This document shows, piece by piece, positions 44,582 through 55,954 of a stretch of 64,000 nt of DNA (positions are counted from its first letter, which is position 1; each line of letters starts with the position of its first letter). Below the pieces are notes generated by a model. That model was not told the DNA's origin. It worked only from the letters and a program-made list of their open reading frames with translations, and searched no databases. This stretch comes from Dillenia suffruticosa (Eukaryota > Streptophyta > Magnoliopsida > Dilleniales > Dilleniaceae): positions 14,802,501 to 14,866,500 of the forward strand of contig JAVTVX010000024.1 of assembly GCA_033439265.1 (NCBI GenBank). The letters are read 5' to 3'. The position numbers and the translations under genes were made by a program.

Positions 44582-47500
44582 CTCCCCCTCAAGTTGGGTG
44601 TGTATATGTCTATAACACCTAACTTGCCCATATTCTTGTGAATGTGATTGGCGGTTCCCGGTTTTGTAAAGATGTCAGCAACTTGAAGATCACTTCTTGT
44701 AAAGCTAGGAATGATGAGCTTGTCTTCGATCTTTTGTCTCACAAAGTGACAATCTACCTCAATATGTTTTGTTCTTTCATGAAACACCAGATTTGAGCCT
44801 ATGTGAATTGCCGATTGGTTGTCACAATAGAGTTGAATTGGAGTTGGAACTATGAACCCTAGCTCTTCAATTAGAGCCCTTAACTAAACTATTTCACTTG
44901 TTGCGGCTGCCATTGCTCTATACTCCACTTCAACACTTGATCTTGACACCACATGTTGTTTTTTACTTTTCCAAGCTACTAGATTTCCTCCAACAAACAT
45001 GCAATACCTGTAGTTGATCTTCTATCTTCAGAATCTGCGGCCCAATCCGCATCACAATATCCTATGATTTGTGAGCTGCAATTTTTCTTCATCCAAATTC
45101 CCATGCCGGGTGTGCCCTTTAGGTAGTGAAGTATTCTTTCGGTGGCTCTCCAATGCTTTCTTTTTGGCTTGTGCATATGTTGGCTAACTTGTCCCACAGC
45201 AAAGGAGATATCGGGCCTTGTTATAGTGAGATAGATTAGTCTCCCTACAAGCCTTTGGTATCTCTGTTCATCCTCAAACTCTTCGTCTTCATCTTTAAGG
45301 CCACAAGAAGTGCTGATCGGACTACATGCGGGCTTGGCACCTAACTTTACGGTTTCCTGCAAAAGATCAAGCACATACTTTCTTTGTGATAGAACAAACC
45401 CATTTGGACAATAGGTAAGTTCTATCCCTAGAAAGTACTTTAGTTTCCCTAAGTCCTTAATCTCAAACCTTGTTTGGAGAAATTTCCTAACTTGATTAAT
45501 TAAGTTCAAGTCATTTCCGGTTATGATTATATCATCTACATATACTAGGACTATAATGAATTTATCTTTTAGTTTCTTAACAAAAAGAGATGAGTCACTA
45601 GTGCATTTCTTAAAGTCATGATCAAGAAGAGTAGAACTAAGTTTGGCATACCAAGCTCTTGGTGATTGTTTAAGTCCATAGATAGCTTTCTTTAATTTGC
45701 AAACTTTGTTGTCTTGATGAGAGAAACCCGGAGGAACCTCCATATACACCTCTTCTTCTAAGTCCCCTTGAAGAAAGGCATTTGCAACATCCATTTGAAA
45801 TAGAGGTAGAGAGTAGTTGGCAGCAAGGGATAAGAGTACACGAATGGTATTCATTTTTGCCACGGGAGCAAATGTTTCCTTGTAGTCTACTCCATAAGCT
45901 TGAGTAAAACCCTTGGCAACTAATCTTGCCTTGTATTTGTCAAGACTCCCATAACTTTTGTGTTTGATTTTGTAGACCCACTTGCACCCTACGGCTTTTT
46001 TCCCTTTTGGAAGGATGTTATTTCCCATGTTCCATTTTTTGCTAAAGCTTCCAACTCATCCTTCATAACTTGCACCCACTAAGGTTGGTTTTTAGCTTCT
46101 TCAAAAGATCTTGGCTCTTCATGAAGATCTATGTTCCGAATGAATCTTAGATGGCTGCAAGAAGTATTAGCAATTGAATAATACTTGGAAATGGGATGAG
46201 AAGTTACTTTAGAGTTATAGAAGACTCTTTTGTTGATCCATTCGGAGGGAGGAAGCCTAAGCCTTGTTGATCTACGAAGAGGAAGAGGTGGTTCATCTAT
46301 GATTTGTTCCTCTTGTTCTATGGCCAGCTCTTGCTCCGAATCATCTCCCCCTTGTTCTTGAATGGTTTCTTGATCAGAATGAGATGGTGAGGGATCTTCT
46401 TGAGCCGGATCTTCATGAACATTCGGAGCTGGTTCTTGTTCAATATTCGGATGAGAGGGATGATTGATACTTGGGAGAATAATGTTTCATAGATCTTGAG
46501 CTTCTCCTTTTCCATCTTGATCTTGATCTTCTTTTCCGGAAAAATAAGATTCTCTTTCTACAAATATCACATCTTTGGATGTGTATAGTTTTTTGGTTAG
46601 TGGATCATAACATTTATATCCTTTTTCAAATGTTGAGTATCCTAAGAACACACATTTTCTCCCCCTTTCCTCTAACTTGTTTCTGAAATTTTCAGGTACA
46701 TGGACATAGCATAAGCATCCAAAGACTCTAAGATGGGAGATATTAGGTTTTCTTCCTAAGAGTAGCTCTAATGGGGATTTACCTCCTAGAATTTGAGTGG
46801 GCATAAGATTAATGAGATGGGTAGCGGTTTTTATTGCCTCACTCCAAAATTTTTTAGGCACATTAGAATGAAACATCATGGCCCTAGCTGTTTCTGACAA
46901 GTGCCTATTTTTCCTTTCGGCAACTCCATTTTGTTGTGGAGTGTAGATACATGATTTTTGGTGCATGATCCCCTTTTCATCTAAGAGGTTTTCGAATGCA
47001 TGACTAGTATACTCCCCCCATGGTCAGACCTAATGATTTTGATGTTGGCATTGAATTGTTTGGTGACATATCTATAATAGCTCTTAAGGGCTTCAAAAAC
47101 CTCAGATTTGGTTACCAATAGGTATACCCAAGTATATCTAGTTTTGTGATCAATAAATGTCACAAAGTATTTAAAACCATTATGAGATACTATGGGTGAG
47201 GCCCAAACATCAGAATGAACAAGTTCAAATGCATTCTCATATATAGTATTTGAAATGGGATAATACACTCTAGTTTGTTTTCCAAGAACACAAGCTTTGC
47301 AAAGCCTATTTTCTACTACTAGATTTGGAAATAGACGTTTCAAAGCTAAGTCCCCAAGATGACCTAGACGAGCATGCCATAATGAATGCATTTGACTTTG
47401 GGCAGCAAAAGCTCGGTTTTCTTGATCCAAGTAGTATAGGTTGTGCCTCCTAGACCCCTTGCCAATCAAATGATTCGTTTTGAGGTCTTGAAAAACAACT

Positions 47501-48729
47501 TCATTAGGATCAAATGTAACTTTGCAATTTTGTTCTTTGGTTATCTTTCCAATGGATAAAAGATTAGAATTAAATTTAGGCACATATAGAGCTTTAGTTT
47601 TCTTGCCAAATAACTCAATTTCACCTAGATGATCAACTCTTAGTTTCTCACCATTAGCTACCTTAACAATCCTAGAATCAGTGAGAGAAATGAGTCTTTT
47701 AATTTTGCTCTTATCTTTTACCATATGATTATCACAACCAGAATCAATAAGCCATGAATGAGATGTATTTAAGAGATTACCAGAATGCAAAGTAATCTGG
47801 CCAACGAGCTTTTTCATCTCCTTTTGCATTTCCTCCATTTTGCTTTCTAGGGCAGCAACTTGAGAAACATGTTGGACACTTGCCATTTGGTCACCTTCCC
47901 TTTTGTTGTATTTTGGCCGCAAATGGGGATGGAGATGCCAACATTTCTCCTTTCTATGACCAGGTTTCTTGCAATGGGAGCAAAAATCTCTTTTGGTGAA
48001 ATTTTGAGCTTTGTTGGCTGGATGCTCTTCTTGGACAGATTTGAATGCTTGAACTTCGGTTTTGGGCTTGGATGATTCTTCAAGCTTCATGCTTGTTTCA
48101 GCTCTTTGCACCATGAATTGAATTTCTTGGAATGAAGGAAAAATCTTCATTCTAAGAATTTCTTGACGTATAGGTGCATACTCTTCTCCAAGACCCATTA
48201 GAAGACCAAAGGTCATGTCTTCATCATCCCTTTGAAGGATAGTTTTGAGATTTGAGGTTGGAGGCCTCAAAACATTAAGCTCATTCCAAAGATCCCTATA
48301 TTCCCCAAAATATTCGGGTAGAGTCTTTCCTCCTTTTTGAATGCAGAAGATTTTCTTTTTCAATTCGAATATTCTACCGGTGTTGGTTTCTTGAGCATAA
48401 AGAGCATGCATTTGATCCCACAAAGACTTGGCATTGGGAATACAAGTGACCATTGCTTTGTGGGTTTTGTCTAAAGACATTTGTAAGAGCACCACCACTT
48501 GATCATCTCTCTTTTTTCATGCTTTGTAAGACGGATCAGCATCATCAAGAGGGTCTTCAAATATGTGGTTTTCGAGATTGAAGAAGTTTAGAGACCTCTT
48601 GATGGTGTCTTGCCATGCGTTGTAATTTGAAGCATCTAAAAGAATGGAAGTGAACATTGAGGTGCTAATTTGTAGTGGTGGATCACCAAGATTAGATGAG
48701 GAAGGAATGAATGTCTGCTCTGATACCAT
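44560..48729 (-). pseudogene. gag-pol of copia G (broken)
   Basis: Same domain order as in F: MVSEQTFIPSSS start, UBN2-type gag, zinc knuckle CSHCKKPGHRKEKC (about 47930-47980), protease DSGCDNHM (about 47725-47750), integrase (SDHGG region near 47015-47035), RT with YVDD near 45525-45545, RNase H near 45030-45055. Closest to H and to fragment I. Confidence 0.85.
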
Positions 48730-49106
48730 GATGAAATTCCAAAGAAGCAAGCAATGAGAAATGAATAAGAACTTCAAGTACTTTATTGATGTTTCAAAGA
48801 GAGCATACAAGAGGTTGAAGGCATTTTTTTTCGTACCTTTTAAAAGCAACTAGCTGCCCTATTTATAGAAGAAGAGAAAGAGAGTTGAGAGAGGAGAAAA
48901 TAAGAGGGGGAGAGAGGGCATTGCCCTCTCTATCCGTTGGACCCAACGGCTAGCAAGAACTAGCCGTTGGGCAGTCCCGTGGGCTAGATCCATTTAGGGC
49001 CCATTACATTGCCTCCCTTTTTACTTTACATTTGGGTCTTGTTCTAAGAGCACAAAGTTTACTGGATTGGGACAACCATATGCCCTAATTGTGCTTTATT
49101 TCAACA
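48729..49106 (-). repeat. 5' LTR of G
   Basis: 378 bp. The TATA complement is at 48859-48868, with an inverted repeat GAGAGGGCA/TGCCCTCTC near 48910-48930 and an AACGG module starting near 48933. About 90 bases of the GC-rich block seen in the 3' LTR are absent. Confidence 0.9.
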
Positions 49107-49111
49107 CATTC

Positions 49112-49750
49112 CACGGTATTAAGCGTTTAGCTGACGGGATGACGTGGTGGGGTAACACTAGAGTGGTGGTTTGAGCCCCCTGACTCTGGTTAATGAATCT
49201 AATAGACAAGTACCCATGATAACCGTATCAACACCAAGGGAATAGGGTTAAAAGAAAAGTATATGTGTTTATTTTTATGATATTATGGTAATGCCTTGGT
49301 GGATTTTACCCTAATTAGGCCAAACTATTAGTAGAATATGTTTTATTACCGATTGATAGTTCATGATGTATGATTATGATAAGAATGTATATTATTTTGA
49401 ATTATATGATATGTTGCAAATCAATATAAATTTGAAAATGATGATTTGACTTCCCACTCTCACAAATTCATTTATTGTCATTATATAGTCATTGCATCTT
49501 ATTCACTGAATATGCAGATTATACTCACCCTCTCATATTTAAAATTTTCAGCTTATACTGCACTTGACTTATATTGAGGTACTATTTCACGTTTTACTGA
49601 GAGACGCTACTAAGTAAGTATTCACATCCATCTTTGTTTACAATTGGACCGCACATATAAATTTATATGTAAAGTGGAGGCAAATGTTTTAAAAAATTTT
49701 CTTAAAAATATTTTTCTTCAGATCTTTTGCTATATGATTTGACTTAAGAT
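49112..49750. other. Repeat T, right part
   Basis: Non-coding continuation of the sequence split by F and G. It contains TTATACTCACCCTC followed by a T-rich run and TTTTCAGC near 49522-49552, similar in layout to 38530 and 20655. No gene seen. Confidence 0.4.
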
Positions 49751-49940
49751 TGTTGAAATAAAGGACAATTAGGGTTTATATCCTAAGGGAATGAAGTCTA
49801 AATGTATAGCTTTAATTTGGGTAGATTTTTCATTCTCATTGTAATCCCTTTAAGGTTTCTAAGTTGGGCCCTAAATGGGCCTTGCCCGGATTGTTCGGGC
49901 TGGGCTGAAGGGCCCAGCCCGGGCCAGCAAATGGGGGACC
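49751..49940 (+). repeat. F-family LTR fragment
   Basis: The first 190 bases of an F-type LTR in the orientation opposite to F (TGTTGAAATAAAGGACAATT), ending inside the GC-rich palindrome block at ATGGGGGACC. Integrase sequence of fragment I starts directly after. Confidence 0.85.
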
Positions 49941-49972
49941 AACAGTCCAAACATCAGAATGAACAAGCTCAA

Positions 49973-50394
49973 TGTTGAATTTCTACGGAAGCAAGCAATG
50001 AGTAATAAAAAGGATTTCAAAGATTTTGTTGATATTTCAAGGAAATTATACAAGTGGTTGAAGGCATTTTTTCATACTTTGAGAGGGCAACATGCTGCCC
50101 TATTTATAGAGGATGGAGAGAGGAGAAATTTAAGAGAAAAGAGAGAGTGGAGAGGGCATAAAGCCCTCTCCTTCTCTACTAGCCGTTGGACCTCCAACGG
50201 CTAGAATGGGAACTAGCCGTTGGGACCTCCAACGGCTAGATTCCCAGCCTGCTGGGGGCCCATTTGGGGCCCCATTTGCTGGCTCGGGCTGGGCCCGAAG
50301 GGCCTGACCTATTGAAAATACCTATTGAATTAGGTTTTTACACTTGATCCTAGCAACAACTAGCTATGAAGCCTAATTATGCTTCATTTCAACA
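49973..50394 (-). repeat. 3' LTR of H
   Basis: 422 bp, TGTTGAATTTCTACGG to CATTTCAACA. Two AACGG modules (about 50178-50240). The GC palindrome has loop GAA and a shortened right arm (about 50286-50305). Confidence 0.92.
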
Positions 50395-53300
50395 CTCCCC
50401 CTCAAGTTGGGTGTGTATATGTCTATGACACCCAACTTGCCCATATTCTTGAGGATGTGCTTTGCGGTTCCCGGCTTGGTGAAGATGTCAGCTACTTGAT
50501 GATCACTCCTTGTGAAACTTGGTGAGATGAGCTTATCTTCAATCTTTTGCCTCACAAAGTGGCAATCTACCTCAATATGTTTTGTTCTTTCATGAAAAAC
50601 CGGATTTGAGGCTATGTGAATTGCTGATTGATTGTCACAATGGAGTTGGATCGGAGTTGAAACTATGAACCCTATCTCCTCAATTAGAGCTTTCAACCAA
50701 ACTATCTCACTTGTTGCGGCTGCCATAGCTCTATATTCCGCTTCAGCACTTGATCTTGATACAACATGTTGTTTTTTGCTTTTCCAAGCTACTAAATTTC
50801 CTCCAACGAACATGCAATATCCCGTGGTTGATCTTCTATCTTCTGAATTTCCAGCCCAGTCTGCATCACAATACCCTATGATTTGAGAGCTGTAATTTTT
50901 CTTCATCCAAATTCCCATGCCGGGTGTGCCCTTCAAGTAGTGAAGAATTCTTTCAGAGGCTCTCCAATGCTTTCTTTTTGGCTTGTGCATATGCTGGCTA
51001 ACTTGACCCACAGCAAAGGAGATATCGGGTCTTGTTATGGTGAGATAGATTAATCTCCCTACAAGCCTTTGATATCTTTGTTCATCCTCAAACTCTTCAT
51101 CATCATCTTGAAGACCACCAGAAGTGCTGATTGGACTACATGCAGGCTTTGCACCTAACTTCCCGGTTTCCTGCAAAAGATCAAGCACATACTTTCTTTG
51201 TGATAGAACAAGCTCATTTGGACAATAGGCAAGTTCTATTCCTAGAAAGTACTTTAGTTTCCCTAAGTCTTTGATATCAAACTTAGTTTGGAGAAATTTT
51301 CTAACTTGATTGATTAGATTTACGTCATTTCCGGTTATGATTATATCATCTACATAAACTAAAACTATAATGATTTTTCCATTTTGTTTCTTAACAAAGA
51401 GGGATGAATCACTATTGCATTTCTTAAAATCATGATCAAGAAGAGTAGAGCTAAGTTTGGCATACCAAGCTCGAGGGGATTGTTTGAGGCCATAGATGGC
51501 TTTTTTTAACTTGCAAACTTTGTTGTCTTGATGAGAGAAGCCCGGAGGAACCTCCATATATACCTCTTCTTCTAAGTCTCCTTGAAGAAAAGCATTTGCA
51601 ACATCCATTTGGAATAAGGGCAAAGAATGATTGACAGCAAGAGATAGAAGTACTCGAATGGTGTTCATCTTTGCTACAGGTGCAAATGTCTCCTTGTAGT
51701 CTATCCCATAAGCTTGAGTGAAACCTTTGGCAACTAATCTTGCTTTATATTTATCAAGACTTCCATCACTCTTGTGCTTGATTTTGTAGATCCATTTGCA
51801 CCCTACGGCTTTCTTTCCTATTGGTAGAGATGTTATTTCCCATGTTCCATTCTTGGCTAATGCTTCTAATTCATCCTTCATTGCGTGCACCCATTGAGGA
51901 TGGTTTTTTGCTTCTTCAAAGGTTCTTGGTTCTTCATGTAGATCTATGTTTCGAATAAATCTTTGATGGCTGCAAGAGGTGTTAGCAATTGAATAATATT
52001 TTGAAATGGGATAAGAAGTTACTTTGGAGTTATAAAAAACTCTTTTGTTGATCCAATTGGAGGGAGGAAGTCTAAGTCTTGTTGATCTACGAAGAGGAGG
52101 AGGTGGTTCATCTATGATTTGTTCTTCTTGATCAATGACCAGCTCTTGCTCAGAATCAACTCCCCCTTGTTCTTGAACGGTTTCTTGATCAGAATGAGAT
52201 AGCGAGGGATCTTCTTGAGCTGAATCTTCATGAACATTCGGAGCTGGTTCTTGTTCAATATTTGGATGATTAATGGTTGGAAGAATAATGTTCCATAGAT
52301 CTTGAGCTTCTCCTTCTCCAGCTTGATCTAGATCTTCCTTTCCTGTAAAATAGAATTCTCTTTCTACAAATATCACATCCTTGGATGTGTATAGTTTTTT
52401 GGTTAGTGGATCATAACATTTATACCCCTTTTCAAATGTTGAGTATCCTAAGAACACACATTTTCTCCCCCTTTCCTCTAACTTGTTTCTGAAATTTTCC
52501 GGTACATGGACATAGCATAAGCATCCAAAGACTCTAAGATGGGAGATATTGGATTTTCTTCCTACGAGAAGCTCCAATGGAGATTTTCCTCCTAAAACTT
52601 GAGTGGGCATAAGATTAATGAGATGGGCAGCGGTTTTTATTGCCTCACTCCAAAACCTTTTAGGCATATTGGAATGGAACATCATAGCCCTAGCCGTTTC
52701 TAGTAAATGCCTATTTTTCCTTTCGGCAACTCCATTTTGTTGTGGAGTGTAAACACATGACTTTTGGTGAATAATCCCTTTTTCTTCTAGGAAGTTTTCA
52801 AATGCATGACTAATGTACTCTCCCCCATGATCAGACCTAATGATTTTAATGTTGGCATTGAATTGTTTGGTCACATATCTATAATAACTCTTAAGGGCTT
52901 CAAAAACCTCAGATTTAGTTACCAATAGGTAAACCCAAGTATATCTAGTTTTATGATCAATAAAGGTAACAAAGTATTTAAATCCATTATGGGATACTAT
53001 GGGGGAAGTCCAAACATCAGAATGCACAAGTTCAAAAGCATTTTCATATATTGTATTTGAAAGAGGATAGTACATCCTAGTTTGCTTTCCTAAAACACAA
53101 GCTTTGCAATGCCTATCTTCTACTTCTAGTTTTGGAAATAGGCGTTTCAAAGCTAAGTTCCCAAGATGACCCAAACGAGCATGCCATAATGAATGCATTT
53201 GATTTTGTGCAGCAAAAGCTTGATTTTCTTGATCCAAGTAGTATAGGTTGTGCCTCCTAGACCCCTTGCCAATCAAGTGATTCGTTTTGAGGTCCTGAAA

Positions 53301-54245
53301 TACAACTTCATTAGGATCAAAAGTGACTTTACAATTTTGTTCTTTAGTTATTTTTCCAATGGACAGAAGGTTAGAATTGAACTTAGGCACATATAAAGCT
53401 TTAGTTTTCATGCCAAGTAATTCAACTTCTCCAAAATGATCAACCTTTAATTTTTCACCATTAGCCACTTTGACAATCTTATGGTCAGAGAGAGGAATAA
53501 GTTTCTTAATTTTGTTTCTATCTTTGACCATATGATTGTCACAACCAGAATCAATAAGCCATGAATCAAAATGAGATGAGTTTAGAAGGTTACTAGAATG
53601 TGAAGCAATCTGGCCAATAAGATTCCTCATCTCTTTTTGCATTTCTTCCATTTTATTTTCGAGAGCAGCAACTTGGGAGACATGCTGAGCATTTGCCGTT
53701 TGAGCCACCTCCCTTTTGCTGTTCTTTGGCCGTAATTCAGGATGGAGAAACCAACATTTCTCCCTTTTATGGCCTGGTTTCTTGCAATGAGTGCATACGT
53801 CTCTTTTGCCAAAATATTGAGCTTTGTTGGCCGGGTGCTCCTCCTGGACAGATTTAAATGCTTGAGCTTCGGATTTGAGTTTAGTTGAATCCTCAAGCCT
53901 CATACTTGTTTCAGCTCTTTGCACCATGAATTGCACCTCTTGGAATGAAGGAAATATCTTCATTCTTAGAATTTCTTGACGAATAGGAGCATACTCTTCT
54001 CCAAGACCCATAAGAAGACCAAATGTCATGTCTTCATCATTTCTTTGAAGAAGAATTTTAAGATTTGAAGTAGGAGGCCTCAAAAGATTGAGTTCATTCC
54101 ATAAATCCCTATATTCCCCAAAGTATTCGGGTAGGGTTTTACCTCCTTTTTGAACCTTGAAGATCTTCTTTTTTAACTCAAAGATTCTGCCCGTGTTTGT
54201 TTCTTGGCCGGAGGAAGAAGGGATATTAGCCCGCTCTGATACCAT
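50373..54245 (-). CDS. gag-pol polyprotein of copia H (shorter than its relatives)
   Basis: A 1290-residue copia frame from MVSER, again starting on the LTR and primer-binding-site ATG, to LRGSVEMKHN inside the 3' LTR. It carries zinc knuckle CTHCKKPGHKREKC, protease WLIDSGCDNHM, integrase core with SDVWTSP and RSDHGGEY, reverse transcriptase with YVDDIIITG, and RNase H with CDADWAGNS. Its relatives have about 1392-1398 residues, so the protein is not full length. The pol part shows no obvious decay, which agrees with a young insertion. Confidence 0.85.
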   Translation of the reverse strand: MVSERANIPSSSGQETNTGRIFELKKKIFKVQKGGKTLPEYFGEYRDLWNELNLLRPPTSNLKILLQRNDEDMTFGLLMGLGEEYAPIRQEILRMKIFPSFQEVQFMVQRAETSMRLEDSTKLKSEAQAFKSVQEEHPANKAQYFGKRDVCTHCKKPGHKREKCWFLHPELRPKNSKREVAQTANAQHVSQVAALENKMEEMQKEMRNLIGQIASHSSNLLNSSHFDSWLIDSGCDNHMVKDRNKIKKLIPLSDHKIVKVANGEKLKVDHFGEVELLGMKTKALYVPKFNSNLLSIGKITKEQNCKVTFDPNEVVFQDLKTNHLIGKGSRRHNLYYLDQENQAFAAQNQMHSLWHARLGHLGNLALKRLFPKLEVEDRHCKACVLGKQTRMYYPLSNTIYENAFELVHSDVWTSPIVSHNGFKYFVTFIDHKTRYTWVYLLVTKSEVFEALKSYYRYVTKQFNANIKIIRSDHGGEYISHAFENFLEEKGIIHQKSCVYTPQQNGVAERKNRHLLETARAMMFHSNMPKRFWSEAIKTAAHLINLMPTQVLGGKSPLELLVGRKSNISHLRVFGCLCYVHVPENFRNKLEERGRKCVFLGYSTFEKGYKCYDPLTKKLYTSKDVIFVEREFYFTGKEDLDQAGEGEAQDLWNIILPTINHPNIEQEPAPNVHEDSAQEDPSLSHSDQETVQEQGGVDSEQELVIDQEEQIIDEPPPPLRRSTRLRLPPSNWINKRVFYNSKVTSYPISKYYSIANTSCSHQRFIRNIDLHEEPRTFEEAKNHPQWVHAMKDELEALAKNGTWEITSLPIGKKAVGCKWIYKIKHKSDGSLDKYKARLVAKGFTQAYGIDYKETFAPVAKMNTIRVLLSLAVNHSLPLFQMDVANAFLQGDLEEEVYMEVPPGFSHQDNKVCKLKKAIYGLKQSPRAWYAKLSSTLLDHDFKKCNSDSSLFVKKQNGKIIIVLVYVDDIIITGNDVNLINQVRKFLQTKFDIKDLGKLKYFLGIELAYCPNELVLSQRKYVLDLLQETGKLGAKPACSPISTSGGLQDDDEEFEDEQRYQRLVGRLIYLTITRPDISFAVGQVSQHMHKPKRKHWRASERILHYLKGTPGMGIWMKKNYSSQIIGYCDADWAGNSEDRRSTTGYCMFVGGNLVAWKSKKQHVVSRSSAEAEYRAMAAATSEIVWLKALIEEIGFIVSTPIQLHCDNQSAIHIASNPVFHERTKHIEVDCHFVRQKIEDKLISPSFTRSDHQVADIFTKPGTAKHILKNMGKLGVIDIYTPNLRGSVEMKHN

Positions 54246-54686
54246 GTTGAATTTCTACGGAAGCAAGCAATGAGTAATAAAAAGGATTTCAAAGATTTTG
54301 TTGATATTTCAAGGAAATTATACAAGTGGTTGAAGGCATTTTTTCATACTTTGAGAGGGCAACATGCTGCCCTATTTATAGAGGATGGAGAGAGGAGAAA
54401 TTTAAGAGAAAAGAGAGAGTGGAGAGGGCATAAAGCCCTCTCCTTCTCTACTAGCCGTTGGACCTCCAACGGCTAGAATGGGAACTAGCCGTTGGGACCT
54501 CCAACGGCTAGATTCCCAGCCTGCTGGGGGCCCATTTGGGGCCCCATTTGCTGGCTCGGGCTGGGCCCTTCGGGCCCAGCCCGAAACCCGCGGGCCTGAC
54601 CTATTGAAAATACCTATTGAATTAGGTTTTTACACTTGATCCTAGCAACAACTAGCTATGAAGCCTAATTATGCTTCATTTCAACA
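54245..54686 (-). repeat. 5' LTR of H
   Basis: 442 bp. Same as the 3' LTR except at the GC palindrome (about 54558-54596), which is complete and has loop TTC. Confidence 0.92.
54372..54512 (-). promoter_or_regulatory. H LTR promoter: TATA box and two MSA-like hairpin modules
   Basis: Minus-strand CTATAAATAG (54372-54381), then an inverted repeat GGAGAGGGC/GCCCTCTCC (about 54421-54443), then two modules with arms CTAGCCGTTGG and CCAACGGCTAG from 54451, 70 bases upstream of the TATA box. The arms read TCCAACGGCTA, an exact fit to YCYAACGGYYA. Confidence 0.55.
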
Positions 54687-55766
54687 CTCAAATGCATTCT
54701 CATATATAGTAGTTGAAATGGGATAATACATATAGTTTGCTTTCCAAGAACACAAGTTTTGCAATGCTTATTTTCTACTTCTAGATTGGGAAATAGGCGT
54801 TTCAAAGCTAAGTTCCCAAGATGATCTAGATGAGCATGCTATAATGAATGCATTTGACTTTGGGCAGCAAAAATTTGATTCTCTTGATCCAAGTAGTATA
54901 GGTTGTGCCTCCTAGACCCCTTGCCAATCAAATAATTCATTTTGAGGTCTTGAAAAACAACTTCATTAGGATCAAAGGTAACTTTGCAATTTTGTTCTTT
55001 AGTTATTTTTCCAATAGACAGAAGATTAGAATTAAATTTAGGCACATATAGAGCTTTAGTTTTCTTGCCAAGTAACTCAACTTCTCCTAGATGATTAACT
55101 CTCAGTTTCTTACCATTAGCTACCTTTACAATCCTAGGATCATTGAGAGGAATAAGTCTTTTAATCTTGCTCTTATCTTTGATCATATGATTATCACAAC
55201 CGGAATCAATAAGCCACGAATGAGATGTGTTTAAGAAATTACCAGAATGTAAAGCAATCTGGCCAATAAGCTTTTTCATCTCTTTTTGCATTTCCTCCAT
55301 TTGTTTTCAAGGGCAGCCACTTGAGAAACATGTTGGCCACTTGCCATTTGATCTCCCTCCTTTTTGTTGTTCTTTGGCCGTAAGTGAGGATGGAGATGCC
55401 AGCATTTCTCCCTTCTATGGTTTGGTTTTTTGCAATGAGAACATATGTCCCTTTTAGTAAAGTTTTGAGCTTTGTTGGCTGGATGCTCCTCTTGGACAGA
55501 TTTAAAAGCTTGAGCTTCGGTTTTGGGCTTGGTGGACTCTTTTAGCCTCATGCTAGTCTTGGCTCTTTGCACCATAAATTAGACCTCTTGGAATGAAGGA
55601 AATATCTTCATTCTAAGAATTTCTTGGCGAATTGGTGCATATTCATCTCCAAGACCCATAAGAAGACCAAAAGTCATGTCTTCGTCATTCCTTTGAAGGA
55701 GAGTTTTGAGATTTGAGGTTGGAGGCCTCAATACGTTGAGTTCATTCCAAAAATCCCTATATTCCC

Positions 55767-55954
55767 TAGTGTGTTTAAGAGCAATTTGGATGGTCAAATG
55801 ACTTCATCTACGTGCGAGACCAACTCTATTGGATTCAGTGCGAAAAACTTAACCAAATGGGTAAATTTCAATTTCTCAGATTTCGGATCGAATATTGATC
55901 CCACCGCACATTTTGCAAAAATCCATGTAGAAATTTTCACTAAAATCTAAGAAG
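55767..55954. other. Short non-coding stretch between I and B1
   Basis: 188 bases with no gene. The phrase GAGACCAACTCTATTGGATT suggests non-coding retroelement DNA, but it is not assignable. Confidence 0.35.

Larger units (their letters stand above)
44114..49106 (-). mobile_element. G: complete-length copia element, broken
   Basis: 4993 bp with 3' LTR 44114-44581 and 5' LTR 48729-49106 and the perfect target duplication CATTC (44109-44113 and 49107-49111). The primer-binding-site complement is at 48717-48728. Its LTRs start TGATGAAATTCC, unlike the TGTTG of the sister families. The LTRs differ at few sites plus a large length change in the GC-rich hairpin block. The coding region has about four to six interruptions, so it is a fossil. 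It is inserted in repeat T next to F. Confidence 0.92.
49973..54686 (-). mobile_element. H: copia element with near-identical LTRs
   Basis: 4714 bp with 3' LTR 49973-50394 and 5' LTR 54245-54686 and the perfect target duplication CTCAA (49968-49972 and 54687-54691). The primer-binding-site complement GCTCTGATACCA lies just left of 54245. The LTRs look identical except for one GC palindrome, so the insertion is very young. The interior is one long frame, but it is about 100 residues shorter than F and E, so it is probably not whole and may depend on relatives. It is inserted in fragment I. Confidence 0.93.
49944..55766 (-). mobile_element. I: G-like copia fragment split by H
   Basis: A minus-strand copia fragment without LTRs. 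A 29-base integrase piece (49944-49972) lies left of H, and the rest lies right of H (54687 to about 55766): integrase start, protease (DSGCDNHM near 55185-55205), zinc knuckle CSHCKKPNHRREKC (about 55400-55450) and gag. The CTCAA target duplication of H joins the two pieces. Both outer ends are abrupt. It is broken, with a few interruptions. Confidence 0.85.
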
